The notes under the pieces were generated by a model that had not been told where the DNA came from, searched no databases, and saw nothing but the letters and a program-made list of their open reading frames with translations. Below are positions 53,433 through 61,930 of a stretch of 64,000 bases of DNA, piece by piece. This DNA is from E44-bin88 sp034419075 (GTDB lineage: Bacteria; Chloroflexota; Dehalococcoidia; Dehalococcoidales; BS750m-G39), in the NCBI GenBank assembly GCA_034419075.1, contig DAOULR010000018.1, positions 1-64,000 of the forward strand. Reading direction: 5' to 3'. Positions within the stretch are counted from its first letter, which is position 1. Each line of letters begins with the position of its first letter. A program made the translations under genes and the position numbers.

Positions 53433-55001
53433 TTATCTCTTAAAGCTCCCCGTGCCCCCGCTATATTTCTGCCTCATTTTGGGCTTCTCTATTTTACCCG
53501 TCGGGTTTCGGGGCACTTTGTCGAAGATAATGCGTCTCGGTCTCTTGTAGCGGGGCAGGTTTTGCTCGCAGAATTCATTTATCTCATCCTCGGTCAGGTT
53601 GGCCCCGTCGCGGGGGCTGATCACAGCGCAGGCTATCTCGCCCAGTCTTTCGTCAGGTAAGCCGATAACGCCGACGTCATGGACTTTTAGATGTTTTTGG
53701 ATAACGCTCTCCACCTCCACGGGGAAGATATTCTCCCCACCGGTGATAATGACGTCTTTCTTTCTGTCCACGATGTAGATAAAGCCCTCTTCATCCATCT
53801 TGGCCATATCGCCTGTGTAGAGCCAGCCGTCGCATAGGGTTTCCGCCGTTTTCTTCGGGTTCTTGTAATAACACTTCATCACCCCGTCGCCCTTGACGAT
53901 AAGCTCGCCCACCTCCCCGCGCCTCACCTCTTTACCTTTATCGTCGACGATACGCACCTGCCAGTTATAGCCAGGGCGGCCCGTCGCCTCCAGCTTATGG
54001 CTGTTTTCAATGCGTAGGTCGATACAGCCTGGCCCGGTAGCTTCGCTCAGGCCGTAGCTGGTGTCGTACTGCATGTCGGGGAAGTATTGCTTCCAGCGTC
54101 TAATCAGGCTGGGAGGGATGGGCTGCGCCCCCATGTGCATCAGCCGCCAGCTGGTCAGGTTGTAGTCTTTTAGCTTTAGCTCTCCCCGGTCCAGCGTGCT
54201 GAGGATGTCCTGTACCCAGGGCACCGGCAGCCAGACTATTGTTCCTCTCTCTTGCTCGACGGCCTCGAAGACGGCCTTGGGCTCCATCTCGGTCAGTATG
54301 GTGGCCCGTGCGCCGACAAGCAGGTTGCCGAACCAGTGCATCTTGGCGCCGGTGTGGTACATGGGGGGAATGAGAACGAAGTTGTCATCGCGCTGCTGGT
54401 AGTGGTGGTGGGCTTCGGTTGTAGCGGCGCACTCCAGGTTCTTGTGGGTGAGCAGTATTGGCTTGGGCTCACCCGTGGTGCCCGAGGTGAAATAGAGCCC
54501 GCACTCGTCCTCGGCTTTCAACTCAATGCCTAATGGCTCCGGGGAGGCACTGCTGATAACATCCTCAAAGTTCTCCATATCCTGGGGCGTGTTTTCACCA
54601 ACAAAGATATAGTCTTTTACGGTGGGCAGCTGGTGACGGATAGCCTCAACTCTTTCAACAAACTCCGGGCCCAGAATCATTGCTTTGGCTTCGGCGATAT
54701 CGCCGCAGTATTTAATATCTTCACTGGTAAACCTGAAGTTGAGCGGTACCGCCCAGGCGCCCGTCCTGATGATGCCGAAATAGGCCTCAAGCCAGTTTAT
54801 CGAGTTCAGCATCAGGTGCAGTACCTTATCACCCTTGCCCACACCTCTGGCGGCGAGGGCGTTGGCGATACGGTTGGCCCTCTCGTCGAAGATGCGCCAG
54901 GTGATTTCCCGCCTTATCTTCTGGCTCGGTTTCAGCTCGATAAGGGCACTCTCTTCGGGGTAATCTCGGGCGTTCCTCGCCAGCATCTCGATTATGGTCA
55001 T
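53433..55001 (-). CDS. Acyl-CoA synthetase (AMP-forming)
   Basis: 522 residues, ANL superfamily. The P-loop-like motif is LYFTSGTTGEPKPILLTHKN. Also seen are YGLSEATGPG, GWLYTGDMAKMDEEGFIYIVDRKKDVIITGGENIFPVEVE and the catalytic Lys near the end (PRNPTGKIEKPKM). It activates a carboxylic acid, perhaps a medium or long fatty acid; specificity is not readable. The 3' end is 1 nt from the tRNA. Confidence 0.92.
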   Translation of the reverse strand: MTIIEMLARNARDYPEESALIELKPSQKIRREITWRIFDERANRIANALAARGVGKGDKVLHLMLNSINWLEAYFGIIRTGAWAVPLNFRFTSEDIKYCGDIAEAKAMILGPEFVERVEAIRHQLPTVKDYIFVGENTPQDMENFEDVISSASPEPLGIELKAEDECGLYFTSGTTGEPKPILLTHKNLECAATTEAHHHYQQRDDNFVLIPPMYHTGAKMHWFGNLLVGARATILTEMEPKAVFEAVEQERGTIVWLPVPWVQDILSTLDRGELKLKDYNLTSWRLMHMGAQPIPPSLIRRWKQYFPDMQYDTSYGLSEATGPGCIDLRIENSHKLEATGRPGYNWQVRIVDDKGKEVRRGEVGELIVKGDGVMKCYYKNPKKTAETLCDGWLYTGDMAKMDEEGFIYIVDRKKDVIITGGENIFPVEVESVIQKHLKVHDVGVIGLPDERLGEIACAVISPRDGANLTEDEINEFCEQNLPRYKRPRRIIFDKVPRNPTGKIEKPKMRQKYSGGTGSFKR

Positions 55002-55039
55002 CTATTCCTCAATAGAAAATCGCCGCTTGCTATGCCGTT

Positions 55040-55068
55040 ATTATAGCTTCTCCTAGCTTACAAAACAA
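55040..55068 (-). promoter_or_regulatory. Candidate promoter of the acyl-CoA synthetase gene
   Basis: Minus strand TTGTTT (55068-55063), a 17-nt spacer, TATAAT (55045-55040), 38 nt before the ATG at 55001. Confidence 0.45.
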
Positions 55069-55208
55069 TCAGAAATAATTTGCCTAATATGGTACTAAAG
55101 TATCAGAGGAAAATGGCTAAAACATTACTAATGGGTTATTTACGCTTGAGGCGTCATATCCTAAAGTTAGAGTATATTCGAGCATTATCACAGTTCAGGG
55201 GTTTTAAT

Positions 55209-55445
55209 ATGACGGTAACAGTAGATGGCCAAGTCTATTATAGAACCGCTGAGGTCTGTCGCATAGTCGGTATAAGCCGAGCTACGCTGTTTCGCTGGCT
55301 GAAGGAAGACATATTTAAAGAAGCCAAACATCGGGACAGGCGTGGCTGGAGGCTTTTTACCAAAGACGAAGTCGAGAGATTGAAGGCGGAAGCCAACCAG
55401 GTGAATAATACGGACCAAGTCGGAACGGTAAAAGGCTTGTTCTAA
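55209..55445 (+). CDS. MerR-like helix-turn-helix protein
   Basis: 78 residues from the ATG at 55209 (CAGGGG upstream; an ATG at 55080 gives an unlikely basic extension). It has VYYRTAEVCRIVGISRATLFRWLKEDIF, then WRLFTKDEVERLKAEANQ, a MerR-type winged HTH without an effector domain. It precedes the sensor kinase by 26 nt and may regulate it. Confidence 0.82.
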   Translation: MTVTVDGQVYYRTAEVCRIVGISRATLFRWLKEDIFKEAKHRDRRGWRLFTKDEVERLKAEANQVNNTDQVGTVKGLF

Positions 55446-55471
55446 AATCACTGTTCCGCTGAGGTGAAGAA

Positions 55472-58400
55472 ATGGGTAACGGAAACGGCACCAAGACTCG
55501 AAGGCAGCTTGTAAAGGAGCTGGATAGATTACCCTTGTCGGCAAAGGAGCTGGAAAGCCTGGGGGCCGAGAGCAAGCGGGTAGAGGAGGCGCTGGTGAGG
55601 GCGGACCAAGAAAAGACTACCATTCTCAATAGCCTGAGTGAGCTCATCATTTTTCAGGACTTGAAACGTCGGGTTCTGTGGGCCAACGAGATAGCCGGCG
55701 AATCAGTCGGTTTACCCTCTGAAAAGCTGGTAGGGCGATATTGCTACGATATTTGGGGTAGAGGTGGCGGTTCCTGTCCCGGTTGCCCGGTGTTAAAAGC
55801 CCGCAAAACTGGGCAACCGCAGGTCAGTGAAATGACCACCCCTGATGGCAGGGTCTGGCTTATAAAAGGCTACCCGATTCTCAACTCCAGCGGCGATGTT
55901 ACTGCTTTGGTGGAACTGGCGCTGGAAATCACCGAGCGCAAGCAGGCGGAGGAGGCGCTTCAGGCAGAGAAGAATAAACTGGAGTCGGTCATAAGCTCCA
56001 TGGATGATGGCCTCACCATACAAGATAAAGACTTTAACATTATTTATCTGAATGAGACATTGAAAAAAGCTTATGGCGACTGCGTGGGTGAGAAGTGCTA
56101 TCGCGTCTATGAAGGCAGGGATACGATATGCGATGGCTGCCCGGTAAAAAAGGCATTTAATGATGGCAAGTCACACACTTCGGAAAGGAAAGTGGTATTA
56201 CCTTCGGGAGAGATAGCCGTCGGGGAGAATACGGCTAGTCCCGTTAGAGACGCTCAGGGAAAGATCATTTCCTGCATTGAAATTAACAGGGATGTAACCG
56301 AGCGCAAGCAGGCGGAAGAGAAGTTTCAAGAAGAGAAGAACAAGCTGCAATCAGTAGTAGATGCCATAGAATACGGTATCACTATACAGGATAGAGACTT
56401 TAACATTATTTATCAGAACGAGCAGGCGAAGAAACCCTTCGGTGAACGTATCGGGGAGAAATGCTACCGAGCCTACAGCGGTAAAGAGCAGGTCTGCGAC
56501 GGCTGCCCGGTAGCCAAGGCATTTAAGGACGGCAAATCGCACACCGATGTGAGGCCAAACATATCGCCTTCAGGGAAGGTTACCTACTGGGAGAACACTG
56601 CTAGTCCCATCAAGGACGCTAAAGGAAATATTGTTTCCTGTCTTGAGATAACCAGGGATATCACCAAGCGTAAGCGGGTGGAGGAGGAGCTTCAAGAGGA
56701 AAAGAACAAGCTGCAATCATTAATCAGCGCCATGGAATTCACGCTGACCATACAGGACAGGGACTTTAACATTATTTATCAAAACGAGTCGTCCCAGCTA
56801 ACTTCGGCTGGTAGCCGCGTGGGTGAGAAGTGCTATCGCGTCTATGAAGGCAGGGATACGATATGCGATGGCTGCCCGCTGAAAAAGGCGTTTAAGGACG
56901 GCAAGTCGCACAGTTCGGAGAGACGCCGCATAGAGCCTTCGGGGAAGGTTAGTTACTGGGAGAACACTGCCAGTCCTATCAGGGACGCTAATGGAAAGAT
57001 AGTTTCCTGTCTCGAGATCGGTGTTGACATCACCGAGCGCAAGAAGGCAGAGCAAGCGCTGGCTGATGAAGCCACCCGGCACCGTATCCTTATCGACGAG
57101 TCCCGGGATGGCATCGTTATCCTTAACGAAAAGGGCAAGGTATATGAGGCCAATAAGCGCTTTGCCGAGATGCTCGGCTACACCCCTGAGGAAGTCCTCA
57201 AGCTCAGTGTTTGGGACTGGGAGTTTCAATTTCCACCAGAACAGGTCGCTGAGATGATCCGGACTGTTGACGAAACTGGTGACCACTTTGAGACACGCCA
57301 TCGCCGCAAAGATGGCACGACCTTTGACGTTGAAATCAGCACCAATGCGGCTATATGCTCGGGGCAGAAACTCATCTTCTGCGTTTGCCGCGACATCACC
57401 GAGCGCAAGAAGTCTGAGGAGGCATTAGCTGAGGCGGAGAAGAAGTATAAAAGCCTGGTGGAGGCTACCAGCGACATCACCTGGGAGGCGGATACCGAGG
57501 GGAGGTATACCTTCATCAGCCCCAATATTAAAGAACTGCTGGGCTACGAGGTGGAGGAGGTAGTGGGCAAGAAGAGGACGCTTGATTTTACCCCCAGAAA
57601 GGAACTCAAGAAGTGGCTAAAACGTTTCAAGGCGGTCAATGCTAAAAGGGAGAGCTTCTCTGGCTTTGAGGTACTCCATCTCCATAAGAATGGCAAGCTC
57701 CTCATCTTTGAGGTTAGCGGCATTCCCTTCTTTGATAGTGCCGGTAATTTCAAGGGCTATGTCGGTATAAATAAGGACGTCACCGAGCGCAAGCAGATGA
57801 CGGAGGCGCTCAGGGAGAACCAGAAGTTTAGTACCGGCCTTATGGAAAATTCGCCGAACCCGAAATCCGTGCTCAATCCGGACACCTCGATAAAGTATGT
57901 TAATCCAGCCCTTGAAAAGCTGACCGGATATAAGCTGACCGAAATCGCTGATATGAAAGCCCCCTACCCCTGGTGGCCGAAAGAAGAGAGTAGGGCAATG
58001 ACCATTAACCTTAAAAAGGCGATGTTTAGCGGTGGCAAGAAAAGCGAAAAGGTCTTTGTCAAGAAGAACGGCGAGCGTTTTTGGGTGGCGCTGAACTCGG
58101 CACCGGTAATCTACCGCAAGAAGCTGCGCTACTTCCTTATCAGCTGGCTTGACATCACCGACCGCAAGCGTGCCGAGGAGGAGAAGGCAGAGCTGGAGCA
58201 GAAGGCCCACCTGGCCAGCCGCTTGGCTTCGGTAGGGGAGATGGCATCGGGCATTGCCCATGAGATAAACAACCCCCTCACCGCCGTCATCGGTTTTTCC
58301 CAGCTGCTTATGGATAACGAACTGCCCAAAGATATTAGGGAAGACCTGGTCATCATCCATAAGGAAGCCCAGCGCGCGGCGGGTGTGGCACGCAACCTGC

Positions 58401-58921
58401 TCACCTTTGCCCGTAAGCATTCCCCCTCCAAACAGCCGACCAGCATTAACAGCATTATAGAAGGAGTACTGTCGTTACGCGCCTACGAGCAGAACGTGAG
58501 TAACATCCAGATTCATACAAAGCTTGCCCCCGACCTGCCTGATGTCATGGCTGACTATTCTCAACTACAGCAGGTCTTTATCAACATTATTCTCAATGCC
58601 GAATCGGCTATGCTCGAAGCGAACAACGGGGGCACGCTGACGATTACTACCCAGACGATCAATAACAGTGTCAGAGCATCATTTGCCGATAATGGCCCCG
58701 GAATCGATAAGGAAAACCTGAATCGGATATTCGACCCCTTCTTCACCACCAAGGAGGTGGGCAAGGGGACGGGTCTGGGGCTGAGTGTCTGTCATGGAAT
58801 AATTGCGGAGCATGGCGGCAAGATATATGCCAAGAGCAGGCCAGGTAGCGGGGCTACCTTCGTCGTTGAGCTGCCGATTAGTCCTCAAGAGCAACAGGAG
58901 GAGCTAAATGAACCAGCCTAA
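55472..58921 (+). CDS. Multi-PAS sensor histidine kinase with repeated Cys motif
   Basis: 1149 residues, soluble. Seven PAS domains fill about 40-905. PAS1 has YCYDIWGRGGGSCPGCPVLKA. PAS2 to PAS4 each have GEKCYR, then about nine residues later C-x-GCP and AF-x-DGKSH. PAS5 to PAS7 lack the Cys. A dimerisation/phosphoacceptor domain (LASVGEMASGIAHEINNPL, His930) and a HATPase domain (NAES, DNGPGIDKENLNRIFDPFFTTKEVGKGTGLGLS) complete it. No membrane helix, so it senses cytoplasmic signals. The Cys clusters could bind metal, heme or report redox (inference). GAGGTGA precedes the ATG. Confidence 0.94.
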   Translation: MGNGNGTKTRRQLVKELDRLPLSAKELESLGAESKRVEEALVRADQEKTTILNSLSELIIFQDLKRRVLWANEIAGESVGLPSEKLVGRYCYDIWGRGGGSCPGCPVLKARKTGQPQVSEMTTPDGRVWLIKGYPILNSSGDVTALVELALEITERKQAEEALQAEKNKLESVISSMDDGLTIQDKDFNIIYLNETLKKAYGDCVGEKCYRVYEGRDTICDGCPVKKAFNDGKSHTSERKVVLPSGEIAVGENTASPVRDAQGKIISCIEINRDVTERKQAEEKFQEEKNKLQSVVDAIEYGITIQDRDFNIIYQNEQAKKPFGERIGEKCYRAYSGKEQVCDGCPVAKAFKDGKSHTDVRPNISPSGKVTYWENTASPIKDAKGNIVSCLEITRDITKRKRVEEELQEEKNKLQSLISAMEFTLTIQDRDFNIIYQNESSQLTSAGSRVGEKCYRVYEGRDTICDGCPLKKAFKDGKSHSSERRRIEPSGKVSYWENTASPIRDANGKIVSCLEIGVDITERKKAEQALADEATRHRILIDESRDGIVILNEKGKVYEANKRFAEMLGYTPEEVLKLSVWDWEFQFPPEQVAEMIRTVDETGDHFETRHRRKDGTTFDVEISTNAAICSGQKLIFCVCRDITERKKSEEALAEAEKKYKSLVEATSDITWEADTEGRYTFISPNIKELLGYEVEEVVGKKRTLDFTPRKELKKWLKRFKAVNAKRESFSGFEVLHLHKNGKLLIFEVSGIPFFDSAGNFKGYVGINKDVTERKQMTEALRENQKFSTGLMENSPNPKSVLNPDTSIKYVNPALEKLTGYKLTEIADMKAPYPWWPKEESRAMTINLKKAMFSGGKKSEKVFVKKNGERFWVALNSAPVIYRKKLRYFLISWLDITDRKRAEEEKAELEQKAHLASRLASVGEMASGIAHEINNPLTAVIGFSQLLMDNELPKDIREDLVIIHKEAQRAAGVARNLLTFARKHSPSKQPTSINSIIEGVLSLRAYEQNVSNIQIHTKLAPDLPDVMADYSQLQQVFINIILNAESAMLEANNGGTLTITTQTINNSVRASFADNGPGIDKENLNRIFDPFFTTKEVGKGTGLGLSVCHGIIAEHGGKIYAKSRPGSGATFVVELPISPQEQQEELNEPA
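56082..56143 (+). repeat. 62-bp exact internal repeat in the kinase, copy 1
   Basis: Identical to 56817-56878. It covers the Cys motif of PAS2 and PAS4, showing recent duplication or gene conversion between PAS units. Confidence 0.9.
56817..56878 (+). repeat. 62-bp exact internal repeat in the kinase, copy 2
   Basis: Identical to 56082-56143; PAS3 between them is diverged at the same place. Confidence 0.9.
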
Positions 58922-59294
58922 GGGTCAGAGCAAGCGAATCCTGGTGGTCGAAGACGAGCCGTCTATCTGTCAGGTATGCCTAAGAACTCTCACTGCTGAG
59001 GGTTTTGAGGTCGATATCGCCGTCAACGGCGCCATCGCCGGCAAGATGCTGGGCGAAACAGAGTATGACCTTTGTCTTATCGACCTCAGAACACCCATAA
59101 TGAACGGCAAGCAGCTTTATCAATTCATACTAGAAAAATACCCCGACTTCAAGGGTAAGGTTATCTTCACCACCGGTGATGTTCTGGACGAAAAGCTGGC
59201 CTCTATGCTCGATGGAACCGAAAGGCCCTATCTACCCAAGCCCTTTACTCCCGACGAGTTGAGGTCTATAGTGAAAGAGGCTTTGGGAGGCTAA
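58908..59294 (+). CDS. Response regulator, receiver domain only
   Basis: 128 residues. The acidic pair is in VVEDEPS, the phosphoacceptor Asp in LCLIDLRTPIMNG, the Thr in FTTGD and Lys in PYLPKPF. No output domain, so it is a phosphotransfer or protein-interaction partner. GGAGGAG precedes the ATG; it overlaps the kinase gene by 14 nt. Confidence 0.93.
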   Translation: MNQPKGQSKRILVVEDEPSICQVCLRTLTAEGFEVDIAVNGAIAGKMLGETEYDLCLIDLRTPIMNGKQLYQFILEKYPDFKGKVIFTTGDVLDEKLASMLDGTERPYLPKPFTPDELRSIVKEALGG

Positions 59295-59299
59295 AATAA

Positions 59300-60316
59300 A
59301 TGGCTAGCAGCGCAAAAATACTGGTTGTGGACGACGAAGCGATGGTCAGGAAGCTTCTCTGTCAACGGCTGTCCCGAGAGGGCTACCAGTGCGATGAAGC
59401 TAGCGGTGCCGAGCAGGCATTGGAGAAGCTAAAAGCCAACCCCGCCGACGTGGTGATTCTTGACATAAAGATGCCAGGAAAGTCGGGAATGGAACTACTT
59501 CCCGAGATAAAGGCCACTTACCCTGATACCGCCGTCATGATGGCCACTGCCCTTAACGATATAAATATCTCCATCCAGTGTATGAAGGAAGGAGCCTACG
59601 ACTATATATGCAAGCCCTTTAACCTGGCTGAGGTGGTAATGAGCGTGGAGGGAGTGCTGGATAAGAAACGGCTGGAGCGTGAGATTAAGGAATACCAGCA
59701 ATACCTGGAGGAAAAGGTCGAGGAGCAGACCAAGGAAATTCGCAAGGTCTTTCTCGGTGCTATCGAAGCCCTGGCCTTCGCCCTCGAAGCCAAGGATAAG
59801 TATACGGCAGGGCACTCCCGCCGGGTAACCGAGATCGCTGTAGCCATAGGCAGGGAAATGGGTCTATCTGATGATTGCATCGAGGACCTGCGCTGGGGAG
59901 GCTTGCTGCACGACGTAGGCAAGATTACCATTGACCAGATTATCCAGAATAAACCAGACAAGTTGACCCCAGAGGAATATGAGCATATTATGACTCATGC
60001 CAGCGTCGGCGCCGGTATTGTAAAGCCGGTGGTCAACGACAAGGTGGTGGAGATGATCGAACATCACCATGACCGTTATGACGGTAGTGGCATGAATCAG
60101 GTCATATCCGGAAAGAAGATACCACTGGGAGCCAGGATTCTGGCCGTGGCGGATTCCTTTGATGCCATGACCTCCGACCGCCCTTATCGTAAGGCGATGT
60201 CTATGGACCAAGCCCTGGAGGAGATAAAGCGGTGCACCGGCACTCAGTTTGACCCGGGGGTAACGGCCGCCTTCCTTAAGATACCGGTCACCGGAATAGT
60301 GCTGGCAGAAGCCTGA
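59300..60316 (+). CDS. Response regulator with HD-GYP-like phosphodiesterase domain
   Basis: 338 residues: receiver (1-120, Asp in VVILDIKMPGKSG), coiled-coil linker (120-150), HD domain (about 155-335). Metal motifs HSRRVTEIA, GLLHDVGKI and HHDRYDGSG are present, but the GYP triad reads GMN. It probably hydrolyses a cyclic dinucleotide, with the altered triad leaving specificity open. 5 nt after the previous regulator. Confidence 0.92.
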   Translation: MASSAKILVVDDEAMVRKLLCQRLSREGYQCDEASGAEQALEKLKANPADVVILDIKMPGKSGMELLPEIKATYPDTAVMMATALNDINISIQCMKEGAYDYICKPFNLAEVVMSVEGVLDKKRLEREIKEYQQYLEEKVEEQTKEIRKVFLGAIEALAFALEAKDKYTAGHSRRVTEIAVAIGREMGLSDDCIEDLRWGGLLHDVGKITIDQIIQNKPDKLTPEEYEHIMTHASVGAGIVKPVVNDKVVEMIEHHHDRYDGSGMNQVISGKKIPLGARILAVADSFDAMTSDRPYRKAMSMDQALEEIKRCTGTQFDPGVTAAFLKIPVTGIVLAEA

Positions 60317-60353
60317 GAAATCTGCCGATAAAAAAGTGGAGAGATGGTAGAAA

Positions 60354-60731
60354 ATGAGCGGGCCTAAGACAATACTCATCGCCGATGACGAAGACGCAGT
60401 AAGGTCATTAGTAAAAAGGCTTCTGAGTAAGACCTATAAAGTCATTGAGGCCGATGACGGCGAGGACGCGGTGAAAGTAGCCGTCAATCAGAAACCGGAC
60501 CTTATCCTAATGGACATCCTGATGCCCAAGATGGACGGTCTTACCGCTTGCTACGCCATTAAGAGAAACCAGGCAACCAAGGAAATACCTGTGGTTATGC
60601 TCACCGCCGTTGACTATGAGCTTAACCGAAAGCTCAGCCAAGACGTTATGGGCGCCCAGGGCTATGTAACCAAGCCGTTTAACTCTGAGGCGCTGATGAA
60701 TATGATCTCTAAATTCCTAGACAGTAAATGA
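60354..60731 (+). CDS. CheY-like response regulator
   Basis: 125 residues: IADDEDAVRSLVKRLL, phosphoacceptor in DLILMDILMPKMDG, VVMLTAVD and GYVTKPFNSEALM. No output domain. GGAGAGA precedes the ATG. Third regulator after the multi-PAS kinase. Confidence 0.93.
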   Translation: MSGPKTILIADDEDAVRSLVKRLLSKTYKVIEADDGEDAVKVAVNQKPDLILMDILMPKMDGLTACYAIKRNQATKEIPVVMLTAVDYELNRKLSQDVMGAQGYVTKPFNSEALMNMISKFLDSK

Positions 60732-60748
60732 AACTGAGTGTTCACCGC

Positions 60749-61864
60749 TTAGAATGACATGGTGCCGGAGGTTATGCGCTTATCGGGCCAGATTTTAATC
60801 TCCGGCGCCAATTTATTATTCTTACCTATCACCACATTATCCCCCAGCACGCAGTTATCTAGAACCTGACTTTCCGCCCCAATCTGGCAATTAGCCGCCA
60901 CAATGCAATTTCGCAGCAACGCCTTTTTGCCTACCTTCACGCCTTCCCACAGCACCGCCCCTTCCAGGCTGGCGCCTTCGTCAATCTCGCAGTGCGGACC
61001 CAGTACCGCCGGGCCTTTCAGCACAGCCCACTTGGCTACAGTGCACCCCTCGCCGATAAGCACGGGGCCTTCAATCTCGGCCGAGGGGTCGATTTTGCAG
61101 CTGCTCCCCGTCTGGACACCCTGGTTGAAGTTGTTCCAGTATGCGGCCAGCGCCGGCGCCTCACCCGAAAGCAGGTCGTGGTGCGCCTTTAGGTATTTTT
61201 CGGGCGTGCCGATGTCTATCCAGTAACTGTCGGAGGGATAGCTCAATATCGGTTCATCCTTATCCAGCAACAGCGGGAAAAGGTGGCGCTCGACCATGGA
61301 GGGGGTGGTGGGGGGGATATAGCCTAAAACCGAGGGGTCGATAATATAGATACCAGCGTTAATCATATTGGTGGTGACCTCTTCTACGCTGGGTTTCTCC
61401 ACAAAGCGCGTTACCATATCCCTGTGGTCGGTTTCCACCACGCCGTATATCGTCGGGTTATCCACTGGTGTCAGGGCGATGCTCACCTTGGGTTTGACTT
61501 TGCGGTGAAGTTTCATCATGGCCGCCAGGTCAATGCCGGTGAGGACGTCGCCGTTGAGGACGAAAAAGGGCTCGGTCAGGCGGGCTTCGGCGTTTTTAAT
61601 CGCCCCGCCCGTCCCCATCGGCTCCTTTTCTATAGCGTAGTGCAGGTGGACGCCCAGCTCGGAGCCGTCGCCTAGCTGCCCCTGGATTTGGTCGGGCATG
61701 TAGCTCATGGCCAGGGTGACGTCCTTTACGCCGTGCCCCTTTAGGTAACGGAGCACGTATTCCAGGAAGGGTATGTTCAGTATGGGCACCATCGCCTTGG
61801 TTATGTTGCAGGTCAGGGGGCGCAGCCTGGTCCCTTCCCCACCCACCAGAATAACTGCTTTCAT
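60749..61864 (-). CDS. NDP-sugar pyrophosphorylase (mannose-1-P guanylyltransferase-like)
   Basis: 371 residues. The nucleotidyltransferase domain (1-235) has VILVGGEGTRLRPLTCNITKAMVPILNIPFLEYVL and FFVLNGDVLTGID. A left-handed beta-helix (about 250-350) follows with hexapeptide repeats (VLIGEGCTVAKWAVLKGPAVLGPHCEI). It supplies activated hexose for glycans. GGAGGAAGG precedes the ATG. Confidence 0.9.
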   Translation of the reverse strand: MKAVILVGGEGTRLRPLTCNITKAMVPILNIPFLEYVLRYLKGHGVKDVTLAMSYMPDQIQGQLGDGSELGVHLHYAIEKEPMGTGGAIKNAEARLTEPFFVLNGDVLTGIDLAAMMKLHRKVKPKVSIALTPVDNPTIYGVVETDHRDMVTRFVEKPSVEEVTTNMINAGIYIIDPSVLGYIPPTTPSMVERHLFPLLLDKDEPILSYPSDSYWIDIGTPEKYLKAHHDLLSGEAPALAAYWNNFNQGVQTGSSCKIDPSAEIEGPVLIGEGCTVAKWAVLKGPAVLGPHCEIDEGASLEGAVLWEGVKVGKKALLRNCIVAANCQIGAESQVLDNCVLGDNVVIGKNNKLAPEIKIWPDKRITSGTMSF

Positions 61865-61891
61865 GGCTACCCTTCCTCCTTGTTGGCTTGC

Positions 61892-61920
61892 ATTGTAGAC
61901 TGTTTACGGATGGCAGTCAA
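61892..61920 (-). promoter_or_regulatory. Promoter of the NDP-sugar pyrophosphorylase gene
   Basis: Minus strand TTGACT (61920-61915), a 17-nt spacer, TACAAT (61897-61892), 27 nt before the ATG. Confidence 0.6.
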
Positions 61921-61930
61921 CCCACCTTTG

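Noticed and set aside
56000..57000. CRISPR-like repeat array
   Set aside because: The repeats are in-frame PAS-domain duplications inside one gene; spacing and content do not fit CRISPR.
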